This document shows, one piece after another, positions 25,041-35,336 of a DNA stretch of 64,000 bases (position 1 is the stretch's first letter; the number at the start of each line of letters is the position of its first letter). The DNA is from JAGOBP01 sp964550855 (GTDB lineage Bacteria > Chloroflexota > Anaerolineae > Fen-1058), in the NCBI GenBank assembly GCA_964550855.1, contig CAZKBQ010000017.1, forward strand, positions 17,328-81,327, in the 5' to 3' direction. The notes below the pieces were generated by a model. The model did not search any database. It was not told the origin of the DNA and saw only the letters and a program-made list of their open reading frames with translations. The position numbers and the translations under genes are program-made.

Positions 25041-28000
25041 TCATCTGCGAATCAACGGCAGATATAGATACGTCATATCCAGCACGATCATCGTCTGCGA
25101 CTCGTTGCCGTACACGTCGCGCGCGCGGATGAGCGCGTAAGCGATGGGCGGACCGCCCGCCCACGTCGATCGATCGAACGACCAGTTGCCACCGTTCAAC
25201 ACAGCCGGTTGATACGTCGCGCCGCCGTCGAGGCTGACCGCCACTTCCGCCACGCCCGATCCATCGCCGATCGTGCCGCTGATGATCGCTCCCGTGCTGA
25301 CCACCGTGACACCCGGCCCCGTTGTGTCGAGCATGATCGTGATCGGCGCGCTGTGCGGCCCGACGTTGCCTGCCGCATCGACCGCGCGCGCCACCACTTG
25401 CAACGGCTCACCATCGGTATGGCTGGCATCGATCGGCACGGCCCACGTCACCGGCCCGGCCTGTGGCGCATTCGGCGCCGCAGGCTGCGCCGCATTCATC
25501 AACACCGAGCCATCGCCCAGCAGCAGCGCCTTCTTAAACGGCTTGCCGTTCAAGCTGACCTCGACCGAACTGAGAAAACCGGAGTTGTCAGACGCCAGAC
25601 CCTTCAACAAACCGATGGCTTTGGTGATGACCAGCGTCGGCGTGAACTGCACCGACGGCACAACGCCGTCCGTCTGTACCGTCACGGTATCGGTCGAGAT
25701 CTTGCCGTTGTCGGCCTGCACGCGCAGCGTCCACAGCTGGTTGTAGCCGCCCGGCAGCGTGTGCGTCACGCTCTGCACCGCACCCAGCGCACCCAGCAGA
25801 CTGAAGCCCGATCCCTTGTCGATGCTCAGCGTCTGCGCCTTGCACGACAGGAAGGCATTGCCCAGATCGATGTACAGCGGCAGTTTGAACTGGCCGGGCG
25901 GCGCCAACACGATCGGGCCGAGGCCGCCGAACTTGGCTTTGCCTACGCTGTTGTCGATGGCATACGCCGTCGTCGCGGGCGGCTGTGGCAGATTCGGCAG
26001 ACCTTGATAGGCCAGCGTCGCCGAGACAGGCACGCTGAACACGCCGGTCGCCGACGGGGTCAGCGCCTTCACCGTCAGCGTCACGAAGCGCGTCACGCCC
26101 GGATTCACGTTGACGTTCAACACCCACTCGCGGCTGTTGGCCGGGCACGATTGGCAACTCGCCCCGCCGATCAGATTCACGAAATTCATCAGCGCGGGTG
26201 CCTGCCCCAGCGACACCGTCATGGGCCGGGTGCTGTATGGCAGGATGTCCGGGTTGTCGATGCGAATCGTCAGCGTCGCCACTTCATTCGGGATCAGCTG
26301 CGTCTTGAAGCCCGGATCGATCTCGACCAGCGGCGCGATCCACTGCGTAGGCAGATCGGACGCGACCGACGGGTAACCGTTCGCCAGCGACGGCCAGTAC
26401 ACGCGATCGGGGAACGTGATCGGCCCAGTGATGATCTGCATGGTGGAGATGCGCGCACCCGATGGGATGATCGCGCCGACGCCATCGCTCACCGCCACAT
26501 ACGCCAGCATCGAGACGGGCACGCCCGCCGTCGCGCCGATGCCCGCCCGATCGAACACGATCTCGGTGTCTTCATTCGTCACCGCGTAACTGGCGTTCGT
26601 CGGCGAGACCACCCAGCCCGCGCCCGTGTTCGAGTAGATCGTGTGCGTCGGCATACCGCTGATCACCAAAGCGTAATCGGCCGCGAACGGCAGCGTGTGC
26701 GTCGCTTCGCCACCTGGCATCGTCGGGCCGAGCGAACTCGTCGAGCCGCCCGCCTTCGTGTCGAGATAGATCGCTAAGCGTTTCTCCTGATTCCAGCCGT
26801 TGCCGGTGAAACCCAGATACAACTTGTTCGCGTCCCACGTCGCCAGCATCAACGCCGGTTTCAGTGCCGCATAGGGATCATAGGTAGCGAACATGCCCTC
26901 GGTGTATTCGCTGCTCGCAAAGTCGAGCAGGCCATCGGGCAGAATGGCGGACGGCGTGCGGAACCGATTGATCAGATACGGCCCGTCGTGCACCACGCGC
27001 TGATTGCCTGCGCTGTCCTGCACCCGCACGTGCGCGTACCACGCCCCCGGCGCATCCAGCACGCGCGAGACTTGATTGACGCCCACCACACTCGTCGGCA
27101 CGGTGTTGCTGATCTGATCGATCACGGCGTAGCCTGTGACGGGATTGGCATCCACGATCGGGTTCCACGTGATCACCAGCGTCGGCGTGATGTTGGTGTA
27201 CCACGTATCGCCCTGCAAGTTGCCGCTGATCACCGGCCGCGCGATCAACGTATCGGTCGGCACCTGCCGGTAGGCGTGCGTCGTGTTGCCAAAAGCATCA
27301 CGCGCCACGCTGCGGAACGTGATCGTGCGCTGATCGCTGCGCTCGATGTTGGACTCGTCGAACCACGGCCCCGGCGCGGTGAAGGACAACGGCTGCCGCG
27401 TCCAACGTTCGCCATCGAAGGTGCGGAACGCCTGAATCGGATTGGGGCTGATCAACGTGCCGCTGATGTTCACGCGCAGGAAGCCTTCGCGGAACAACGC
27501 GGGCGTGTTCATGGTGCCGCTGATCGTGGGGATGGCGACCGCGCTGCGATTGACAAACGATTCGCCGATGAACCACGATCGATCGGGCAGCTGATTGCCG
27601 GCGCGATCGGTGGCGCGCGCATACACCCGATAGTCCCCCTCGGCCCCAAAGGTCAACGTCGCACTCAGCGGTGTGATCGACGCATTGGGGATGCCCAGCG
27701 TCGCCACCTGCCACGCCGTTGGCAGCGTCGCCGTGTACGGCAAGTTCGGATTGGTGATCGGGCCGGTGACGCCCACTTCGACGCGCGCCACGCCCGACGG
27801 CAGCATGAAGGGCAGTTTGGCCCGGTGCAGGAACGACGAGTTGGTGCCTGGCGCACCCACCATCAGATCGCGCAAGCCGTTGCCGTCGATGTCGCCGCTG
27901 CTCAAGTAACCGCCGGCCAGTTGTGACAAGGCCGTGCCGTAGATAAACATCGTCGCGCTGAACGGCGACATATCGCGCAGCCACGGCGTCTGGCCGCTCA

Positions 28001-31000
28001 GCACGATGGCCGCGCCACCCTGCAAACCCACCATGCCAAAGGCAAAGTCATCTTTGCCGTCGCGATCGAGATCGCCCAGCGGCGCCAGGCCCAGGCCCAG
28101 CGGCGGATAGCGCACCGCCCCGACGAGCTCGCGGAACGAGATGTCGGCCGTGGTGGAGAGCGGCTGAGTGGGCAGATACGGATTCTCCGGTCGGCGGCCA
28201 AACATCACATACACGCGCGACGGCAGCGGCTGCGGATCGCCGATCAGCATGTCGCGCAGGCCGTCGCCGTTCACGTCGCCCACAGCGGAGACGCGCTGCT
28301 GCTGGCCGTCGCCCTGCAGGCGCGCGATGGCGTACGAACTGGCGATGCCTGACGCCGGCCACTCAGAGCGTGCCCGCCCGTTGATCAACGACACGATCTG
28401 ATTCGTCGCCATCAAAAAGTCGGACAGGCCGTCGCCGTTGGTGTCGCCCACGCCGGCGATGTTGGGCATCAGCGGCGGCGTGCAGGGCGGAATGAGGCAG
28501 ACGCGGCCATAGATGCGTGAGAATGTCGCCGGCACGCCGCGTTCGCGCCCGAAGTACACGTACACGGGTTCATAAGCCGTGCCTTCGCTGGCCGCGCCAA
28601 TCAGTAGATCTGATAAGCCGTCGCCGTCCAGATCGCCGCCGCTGGCCACCGAACCGCCAAACGCCAGCGTCGTCGTCGGGCTGATGCGCCAGTCTGCGCC
28701 GCTGCTCAGGCTGATGGACGCGGGCCACGTGCGGCGGCCCAGCAGCAGATAGGCGCGGCCCCGCCCCGCGTTCACGTTCGGATCGCCGATCAGCAGATCG
28801 CCGATGCCGTCGCCGTTCACGTCGAAGAGGCCCGGCGCATTTACGGCCACGCTCGGCGTCCACGTGTACGGCCCGGTGAAGTCCACTTCCCCGAACATCC
28901 GCACGTCGGCCTGCGAGTAGTCGAGCGTCGCAGTGTAACCGTTCGGTTTACCGAAGAAGACGCCGACCTCGATCGGCTTGGCGGCCACGAAGTTGATCGT
29001 CACCACGTCGTTGATGGTGTCGCCGTTGAGGTCGCCGACGATCTGGCCCTGACTGCGCGTGCCGCCCGGCGCATCGACGAGGAAGGCGGTGTCACGATTC
29101 GACAACGTTTGCGAGACCGGATACGCCGGCGCCGTGTTGCGCGCGCCGTTCAAGGCGGTGTCATCCGCGCGACCGCCCAGATTGATCGAGGTGGTACTGA
29201 TCGTCTGCGGCGGACGAATGAACGTGAAGGGCGGATCGTCGTCGATGAGCACGTAGGTGCTGTCGCTGTTCGAGCGCACATTGCCCGCCCGATCGACCGC
29301 GCCCAGATTCAACAGATACAACCCCTGTGCCGACGGCGAGGCTTTGCCCGTCGGCCCGGCCGGCAGCGAGAACGTGGTGCTAAAGGCGCTGGTCGTGCCG
29401 CCGGGATTGGACAACTGCGAGACGCCGCGCAGATATTCGGTGCCGCTCAAGGTGATGTGCTGCGCCAGCACTTGCGCGTTGCCCAGCCCTGACACGTAGG
29501 CGCCGCCCGTCGTTTCCGTCATGCGGCCCGTCACTGTGAACGCCGCCAACGACTCAATGCTAAAAGTCGTGCTGACGAATTGCAGCGGCTTGATGTTGAA
29601 CGTGCCGCCGGCCGGGATGGTGCTGTCGGCGTAGAAGACGATCGGGCCGGCCACCGGGCCGAGCACGCCGTAATTGTCGTAGCCGCGCACGAACAGATAG
29701 TACGTGCCATCGGCGGGCGGCGTGAAGTCGTAGTACCAACCCGATTGGTACAGGCTGCCGACAACGGCCGATTTCCAATCGGGCGCGTTGCAGACCGTGG
29801 TGGTCTTCACGCACACCTGCACCGCGCTCACGCCTTCGGGATCATCCGCGCTGCCCTGCAAACGGATTGGACTGTACAAAGCGCTCTGGATCGACCCTGA
29901 TGTCGGCAGAGTGGTCGAGATGATCGGCCCGCCCCGATTGATCAACAACTCCACTGCGTCTGTCACCACGCGACTGATACCGCTTTCCACGTAATTCAAC
30001 TGCGCGGTGACGGTGACGACGCCCGGCGGAATCATGGCGGGCAGACCGGTGATGGTGGTGCTGAACTGCCGGTTGAGCGACAGCGGCGTAAACGCCCAGC
30101 CGTAACTGTTGGGCGGCAGACCACCGATCGGGCTGGCTTGATTCAACTGCGGGTTGATGTTCACCGGCAGCAGCTTCGCACTCGTCGAGACGTTGTTGAA
30201 GGCGATGGGCAGCGCCACCGTCAGCACCGGCGTCTGCGCCAGCGTCTGATCGCCCTGCCACGGATAGCTGTTCGCCTTGATCCGCGTGCCGCCGCCATAC
30301 ACCAACTCCTGCGAGATTGAAATGGTGACCTTCTCCAGATTGAACGCATTGGGGCTGGATTTCTGCTCGCGTTCCTTCTTGTCGCTGCGCCCGTCTTTGT
30401 CGGCGTTGGCCAGACGCGGATTGGGGAACGCCGCGGGATTGGGCAGACCCGGATACGCGCCGTTCATCTCCACGCGCCACGGCGCGACCAGCGACAGACC
30501 GGATGGATGCCATTTGGCGACTTCTTCGCCGTCGGTCAGGCCGTCCTTGTCGGTGTCGGCTTTGTTGGGCAGCGTGCCCAGCACAAACTCTTGATCGTCG
30601 GACAGGCCGTCGCCGTCGGTGTCATACTTACACGGCGACGATTCGTATTCGAACAACTCAAAGCGATCACTCAACAGATCATGCGGGCCGCTGAGATCGC
30701 TGCTCCATGTGAGGTGTGTGTTGCTGAAGCCGCACAGCCCGTTGTCGATGCCGAACACGCCCTGATCGATGTTGCCGCCCAGATCGTCGCCGTCGGGGTC
30801 GTGATTGATCAACTCGTCCCAGGTCCACAACTGCGTCAACGTGCGCGGCAGAATGTCGAAGTACACGTAGCTGACGCTGGGCGGCGTGTTGACCGGCTCG
30901 TCCCACACATCGCAATCGAGGCCGAGGATGCCGCAGTTTTCCCACGTCTGCTTGCCCGTCAAAGCGATGTCGGTGGACACGGCGCCGTTGATGTGGGGCT

Positions 31001-34000
31001 TGTACGGCGTCACGACGAGACGGGCCGTGGTGAAGTAATCGCGCACGCGGAATTGCAGCGGCAAGTCTACGTCCAGGCCGGGGATTTTGTTAGTCCAGTA
31101 GATGCCCGACTTGCTGTGATCGTCATTACGGCTGTAATTCCAGTCCCGCTCGCGATCCAGGTAGAAATTGCGGCAGGTGCCTTTGGCGATATCCTTGGTG
31201 TAGTCGGGCGCCTGATCCAGCTGCTGGCTGTCGATCAGGTATTGGAGAATCTGGAAGCCGCACAGTTCAAAAGCCTCGCCGCCGGCATAGCGGCCCAGCT
31301 GCAGCCACAGCCGCGAGCGCTTCAAGGCGCTGCTCTCGCCGCTCATGGTGACCGTGCCGGTGATCTCGAAGCCGAAGCGATCGCCCGCGACGAGGCCGCC
31401 CAGCGGCGCATCGATGAAGGACTTGTACTGCATCGGCCCCACCTGCGGCGAACCCAACACGGAGGCCAGCGGCTCTGGATCGGGGTTGAGCGCGTCGAGC
31501 AAAGCGCCGATCGGATCGAGGAAGGCGGCGATCACTTCGCCCACTTTGCCGAAGTAGTCCTTGAGGAAGCTCGTCACCAACTTCACGATGGCAATGGCGA
31601 TGGCGACGATCGTGCCGATGGGGAAGATGGTGGCGACCACAAACAGCACGATGGCGAGCGCAATCTCAAAGATCGCTTTGAGGATCACGCCGATGATGCC
31701 CAACACGCTCAGGTTGCCGGTGGCAATCTGCATGAACAGGTTGAACAGCGAGGCGAACACACTGATGATCAGGCCGAAGAACGCCAGGTTGCCGCTCAGT
31801 GAAGCAAGCTCGCCGGTGACGGCCTTCAGCGTCTCACTGACCACCTGAGTGCCTTTTGTCACCAGAATCTGAATGGTGTTCCACAGCTCCTGAATCTTCT
31901 TGAAGATTTCCAGCAGGCGATACAGCACCTTGATCACGTCGCCGAGGAAGTCCAGATCGATGATCGACGCCAGCCACGTCAACACGTTGATGGCGGTCTG
32001 CGTGAACTCGACCAGCGACGCGGGAGTGATCGAGATGTCGCCCGCGAAGAAGTCTTTGAAGCCGCCCACCACGTCTTCGCCGAAACTGACGACGGTGTTC
32101 CATTGATCTTCAAGCCACTGCCCCGGCCCGCCCGGATATTGCAGCACGCCTAAGAGGAAGTCCACCACCTGTCTGAACTCGGCCGGCAGGCCGTTGAGCA
32201 GGCCGTATTGATCGAGCAGGTTGAGGATGTCCGCGTAGAAATTGGGATCGCTCAGCGCGTCGGTGATGTTCGTCAGGTTGAGATCGCCGATCGCTTGCAT
32301 GGCGGTCTGGCCCTGATGCCACACCGTCGTCGCCATCTCCAGCACGGTCAGCGCGTCGTTGTAGTATTGCTCGAGCGTGCCGTAAATCTGATCGAATTGC
32401 TGCTGGACGCTCTTCAGCACCTCGTCCAGGCCCAGCATCGTCCAGTCGCCGGCCGATGGCACATAGGGCATGTCACCACTTGCTCCCGCTGGATTCTCAT
32501 CCAGCGGCGAAGACGGCGGATTGTCATCCGCCTTGAGCATCATGAGACTGCCCGCCGTCGGATCGAACTTGTACGTCGCCAGTTTCAACGTGCGGCTGGT
32601 GGCGATCTGCTTGACGCACAGATTCAGCGTCAGGTTGCCAAAGTCCACATTCTTCAACTCATCCACGTTCAACGTGGCCGTGCGCTGTTCGGTGGCCAGA
32701 ATCAACGTCGGCGTGACGTTATGGCCGGGATACAGGCTGTTGAGCATATTGCGCGTCGTCGTCACATTGACCTTCAGCATCATCGCATCCAGATGCGTGA
32801 AGCTCTCCGGCGGCGAGACGCGGAAGGTATGCGTGATGCCCCAATGCTCCGTAATCGTCGCGGTGTTGCCCACGTTGAAGCGCGTGTACACATCGGTCAG
32901 GCTCAGGCGCCCGCTGAGGTACTGCGCTTCAAGTCCGGCGCGCAACAACGCCACCGGCCCCGCATCAAAACGCGCCGTCGTCGTGGGATACGCGCCCGCC
33001 ACAATCGCGCTCGCACCCGCCTGCCGCGACACGCGCACGCCCGTGATCTGATAGCCTTCGTCGTAAACGATCAGGCCGTAATTGCCGGTGGGGCTGGGCA
33101 CCATCTGGCCGGAGCCGTCTTCGGCGGGGCGCAGCACATCGCCCTGCACCGCCCACTTCAACCGCATGTCGCGCCAGCGCACGACGTTATCGACGCTGGC
33201 GCGATCTTGAAAGACCTTGGCCTGCAGCGCGTAAATCCGGCCGCCGCGTTCCACGGGGACGAGCGGCAAAACCATCTGGTACGCGCCGTCGCTCTGTTGC
33301 GTGGCGCTGATGCCATAGCTCGTCATCGCCAGCACGCTGGGCAGATCGCTGCCGTCGATCGTCACCTGCAAGAACGGCGCGATCTGCAGAATGCCGCTCG
33401 TGCCGCTGATGTAGTTGTTCTGGATCAGGCCCCGATCGTCCTGCGGCCATTCCAACGCGGATTTATAGGCATATTGCAAATGCTCGGCCTCCAGCGGCCG
33501 CACCTGCACTTCGTAGTAATACACTTCGCGCGGCGCAGCCAGGCCGCTCTCGCCCAGCATTTCAAACGTCATGTTCGCGCCGTCGATGCGGGTGGTATAG
33601 GCTTTGTCCGTGTTGTTCCACTTGCCGCCCAACTCGTCCGATTTGGAGAACGGCGACATATCCAGCGAATCGGGCACGCCGTCGCTGTCGTTGTCGTCAG
33701 ACCAGGCATAGGGACGGGCCTGATAGTCGGTGTACACGCACTGACCATGATCGAACTCGTCGCCGTCACGGATGCCGTCGCTGTTACTGTCGGGATTCAG
33801 CGGATCGGTCTCGACGTTGATCGTCGATTGCCCATACGTGCATTGATGGCCGGTGACTTCCACGTAATCGGTCAAGCCGTCCAGATCGCTGTCCTTCGCA
33901 AAGGGATTGGTGCCCAGCTTCAACTCATACCCGTTGGGCAGGCCGTCGCCATCGTCGTCGTCAAACTCCAGCAGATCGACGGCGGCCTGCGCGATCTTCG

Positions 34001-35129
34001 ATTGTTGACGCTGGCCCAACTGCCGCGCCTTCATCAACATCGAATCCAGCGCACTCGGCTCACTCGATTGCGCCTTCACCCCCAACGTTTGATCGGGCGC
34101 AGCGGCATAAGCGGTCCCCGGCGCGATCATGCCGACGATCAAGAGGCTGACGATGGTGGCATTGAGTTTGCGGCTGACCCGCGAACGTGTGATCAAGAAC
34201 ACGCCGAACAGGCCGATCGAGCCGATCAGCAAGCTCAGTCCGATCGTCTCCGGCAGCGACGACGCGAGCGGGGCTGCCTTCGGATCGATCGGTGCGGCGG
34301 GCGTCTGCGTCAGCGGCGACAGATTTGGATCGAACTGTGCAGCGGGGAATTGCTCGCCAAATGAAGAGTACGTCGCGGTGCTGATCGCGTGCGCGTTGAA
34401 GCCCTCCCGGCCGCCGCGCTGCAAGGCCAGATCGAGTTTGAGCCGTTCCGGCAGGCCCGTCGGCGCAATCCACAATTCGCCCGCGCCGCCATATTGCAGA
34501 CCGTTGACCAGCAGCATGGTCCACGTCTTCTCGTCCAACTGGCCCTGCTGTTGAAGCATGAAGGCCAGCACGTCGCGGCTGTCCAGCGTAAAGGCCACGC
34601 GCTCGAATTTGCCGACGAGCGTTTCAGCCGGATCAAGCCGCTGAATGTTCTTCGCCACCGACAGCAGCAGCAAGCCGTCGCCCGTCAGTCCCGGCGTCGA
34701 CGCGAAGTCGTTAAGCTTGATCCATTGATCGGCCTGGCGCTCATATACGCTGCCGTCGGCGATCAACATCTCCTTGTCGTTGGACGAAGACAGATCGGTC
34801 TGGGGTTGACGCCCCTTGAACGAGCCGTCGGTCAGCGACAGGCGCGCATGAGCGGCATCATGCACCAGCGCTTCCACCCGCAGGCTCGCTGCCTGTTCAG
34901 CGGGCGCGATCTTGCTGCCAAAGACCGGCCTCGGCACGAAGACCGTCTGCTGCACTTCGATGTCCACCCGGTAACTGCCCACAGCGCGAGCCTGTTCCAA
35001 AGCAGAACGCAGCGCCGCCTCGGGCGAGGGCTGTTGCGCCGAGGCGCGGGGTTGGGCGAGCGTGCTGAGCGCCAACAGCAATGCGCCGCTCAACACTATC
35101 GTCGCAATCAGGCGATAGGGGCGTTTCAT
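25041..35129 (-). CDS. Giant secreted multidomain protein: TSP3 repeats, hydrophobic core segment, FG-GAP propeller
   Basis: 3362 aa. Signal peptide 1-31 (ALLLALSTLAQPRASA). Residues about 32-280 resemble a lipoprotein-carrier (LppX/LolA-like) fold, followed by two helices (about 293-340). Calcium-binding thrombospondin type 3 repeats occur at about 385-490 (DDDDGDGLPNGYELKLGTNP) and 1500-1550. Residues about 1000-1200 are helical, with a very hydrophobic part near 1106-1190, unusual for a soluble protein. Seven FG-GAP/VCBS repeats (DxNGDGxxD, about 2030-2425) should form an integrin-like beta-propeller. Ig-like and DUF11-like modules follow. The C-terminus is YLYLPLIRR. Probably a surface adhesin or envelope-spanning structure. 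RBS: GGGAGGAAGCC before the ATG. Confidence 0.85.
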   Translation of the reverse strand: MKRPYRLIATIVLSGALLLALSTLAQPRASAQQPSPEAALRSALEQARAVGSYRVDIEVQQTVFVPRPVFGSKIAPAEQAASLRVEALVHDAAHARLSLTDGSFKGRQPQTDLSSSNDKEMLIADGSVYERQADQWIKLNDFASTPGLTGDGLLLLSVAKNIQRLDPAETLVGKFERVAFTLDSRDVLAFMLQQQGQLDEKTWTMLLVNGLQYGGAGELWIAPTGLPERLKLDLALQRGGREGFNAHAISTATYSSFGEQFPAAQFDPNLSPLTQTPAAPIDPKAAPLASSLPETIGLSLLIGSIGLFGVFLITRSRVSRKLNATIVSLLIVGMIAPGTAYAAAPDQTLGVKAQSSEPSALDSMLMKARQLGQRQQSKIAQAAVDLLEFDDDDGDGLPNGYELKLGTNPFAKDSDLDGLTDYVEVTGHQCTYGQSTINVETDPLNPDSNSDGIRDGDEFDHGQCVYTDYQARPYAWSDDNDSDGVPDSLDMSPFSKSDELGGKWNNTDKAYTTRIDGANMTFEMLGESGLAAPREVYYYEVQVRPLEAEHLQYAYKSALEWPQDDRGLIQNNYISGTSGILQIAPFLQVTIDGSDLPSVLAMTSYGISATQQSDGAYQMVLPLVPVERGGRIYALQAKVFQDRASVDNVVRWRDMRLKWAVQGDVLRPAEDGSGQMVPSPTGNYGLIVYDEGYQITGVRVSRQAGASAIVAGAYPTTTARFDAGPVALLRAGLEAQYLSGRLSLTDVYTRFNVGNTATITEHWGITHTFRVSPPESFTHLDAMMLKVNVTTTRNMLNSLYPGHNVTPTLILATEQRTATLNVDELKNVDFGNLTLNLCVKQIATSRTLKLATYKFDPTAGSLMMLKADDNPPSSPLDENPAGASGDMPYVPSAGDWTMLGLDEVLKSVQQQFDQIYGTLEQYYNDALTVLEMATTVWHQGQTAMQAIGDLNLTNITDALSDPNFYADILNLLDQYGLLNGLPAEFRQVVDFLLGVLQYPGGPGQWLEDQWNTVVSFGEDVVGGFKDFFAGDISITPASLVEFTQTAINVLTWLASIIDLDFLGDVIKVLYRLLEIFKKIQELWNTIQILVTKGTQVVSETLKAVTGELASLSGNLAFFGLIISVFASLFNLFMQIATGNLSVLGIIGVILKAIFEIALAIVLFVVATIFPIGTIVAIAIAIVKLVTSFLKDYFGKVGEVIAAFLDPIGALLDALNPDPEPLASVLGSPQVGPMQYKSFIDAPLGGLVAGDRFGFEITGTVTMSGESSALKRSRLWLQLGRYAGGEAFELCGFQILQYLIDSQQLDQAPDYTKDIAKGTCRNFYLDRERDWNYSRNDDHSKSGIYWTNKIPGLDVDLPLQFRVRDYFTTARLVVTPYKPHINGAVSTDIALTGKQTWENCGILGLDCDVWDEPVNTPPSVSYVYFDILPRTLTQLWTWDELINHDPDGDDLGGNIDQGVFGIDNGLCGFSNTHLTWSSDLSGPHDLLSDRFELFEYESSPCKYDTDGDGLSDDQEFVLGTLPNKADTDKDGLTDGEEVAKWHPSGLSLVAPWRVEMNGAYPGLPNPAAFPNPRLANADKDGRSDKKEREQKSSPNAFNLEKVTISISQELVYGGGTRIKANSYPWQGDQTLAQTPVLTVALPIAFNNVSTSAKLLPVNINPQLNQASPIGGLPPNSYGWAFTPLSLNRQFSTTITGLPAMIPPGVVTVTAQLNYVESGISRVVTDAVELLINRGGPIISTTLPTSGSIQSALYSPIRLQGSADDPEGVSAVQVCVKTTTVCNAPDWKSAVVGSLYQSGWYYDFTPPADGTYYLFVRGYDNYGVLGPVAGPIVFYADSTIPAGGTFNIKPLQFVSTTFSIESLAAFTVTGRMTETTGGAYVSGLGNAQVLAQHITLSGTEYLRGVSQLSNPGGTTSAFSTTFSLPAGPTGKASPSAQGLYLLNLGAVDRAGNVRSNSDSTYVLIDDDPPFTFIRPPQTISTTSINLGGRADDTALNGARNTAPAYPVSQTLSNRDTAFLVDAPGGTRSQGQIVGDLNGDTINDVVTINFVAAKPIEVGVFFGKPNGYTATLDYSQADVRMFGEVDFTGPYTWTPSVAVNAPGLFDVNGDGIGDLLIGDPNVNAGRGRAYLLLGRRTWPASISLSSGADWRISPTTTLAFGGSVASGGDLDGDGLSDLLIGAASEGTAYEPVYVYFGRERGVPATFSRIYGRVCLIPPCTPPLMPNIAGVGDTNGDGLSDFLMATNQIVSLINGRARSEWPASGIASSYAIARLQGDGQQQRVSAVGDVNGDGLRDMLIGDPQPLPSRVYVMFGRRPENPYLPTQPLSTTADISFRELVGAVRYPPLGLGLAPLGDLDRDGKDDFAFGMVGLQGGAAIVLSGQTPWLRDMSPFSATMFIYGTALSQLAGGYLSSGDIDGNGLRDLMVGAPGTNSSFLHRAKLPFMLPSGVARVEVGVTGPITNPNLPYTATLPTAWQVATLGIPNASITPLSATLTFGAEGDYRVYARATDRAGNQLPDRSWFIGESFVNRSAVAIPTISGTMNTPALFREGFLRVNISGTLISPNPIQAFRTFDGERWTRQPLSFTAPGPWFDESNIERSDQRTITFRSVARDAFGNTTHAYRQVPTDTLIARPVISGNLQGDTWYTNITPTLVITWNPIVDANPVTGYAVIDQISNTVPTSVVGVNQVSRVLDAPGAWYAHVRVQDSAGNQRVVHDGPYLINRFRTPSAILPDGLLDFASSEYTEGMFATYDPYAALKPALMLATWDANKLYLGFTGNGWNQEKRLAIYLDTKAGGSTSSLGPTMPGGEATHTLPFAADYALVISGMPTHTIYSNTGAGWVVSPTNASYAVTNEDTEIVFDRAGIGATAGVPVSMLAYVAVSDGVGAIIPSGARISTMQIITGPITFPDRVYWPSLANGYPSVASDLPTQWIAPLVEIDPGFKTQLIPNEVATLTIRIDNPDILPYSTRPMTVSLGQAPALMNFVNLIGGASCQSCPANSREWVLNVNVNPGVTRFVTLTVKALTPSATGVFSVPVSATLAYQGLPNLPQPPATTAYAIDNSVGKAKFGGLGPIVLAPPGQFKLPLYIDLGNAFLSCKAQTLSIDKGSGFSLLGALGAVQSVTHTLPGGYNQLWTLRVQADNGKISTDTVTVQTDGVVPSVQFTPTLVITKAIGLLKGLASDNSGFLSSVEVSLNGKPFKKALLLGDGSVLMNAAQPAAPNAPQAGPVTWAVPIDASHTDGEPLQVVARAVDAAGNVGPHSAPITIMLDTTGPGVTVVSTGAIISGTIGDGSGVAEVAVSLDGGATYQPAVLNGGNWSFDRSTWAGGPPIAYALIRARDVYGNESQTMIVLDMTYLYLPLIRR

Positions 35130-35285
35130 GGCTTCCTCCCTTTGAGAGCTGTGATGAAGGGAGTATACGGGTCAACCGGCCCGGCGTCATGCGCCAAAAG
35201 ACACATTCGGCGGTTGATTTACCCCTGCACCACTCACCCCTCGCGCGGTAGGCTGGCCGCGCGAGGCTTTGAACCACGGCGAACA

Positions 35286-35328
35286 ACGGAGGGCACAGAG
35301 CAGACCTTGGATGCTCCGTGCCCTCCGT
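35286..35328. terminator. Hairpin after the 1840-aa gene
   Basis: Perfect 11-bp inverted repeat (ACGGAGGGCAC at 35286-35296, inverted at 35318-35328) directly after the stop of the minus-strand gene. No U-tract, so a terminator role is tentative. It is related in sequence to the inverted repeat at 24971-25034. Confidence 0.5.
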
Positions 35329-35336
35329 CGTCGACA

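Noticed and set aside
32208..34364. 718-codon open frame on the plus strand
   Set aside because: Antisense to the 3362-aa gene, low-complexity Arg/His/Gln-rich translation and no ribosome site.
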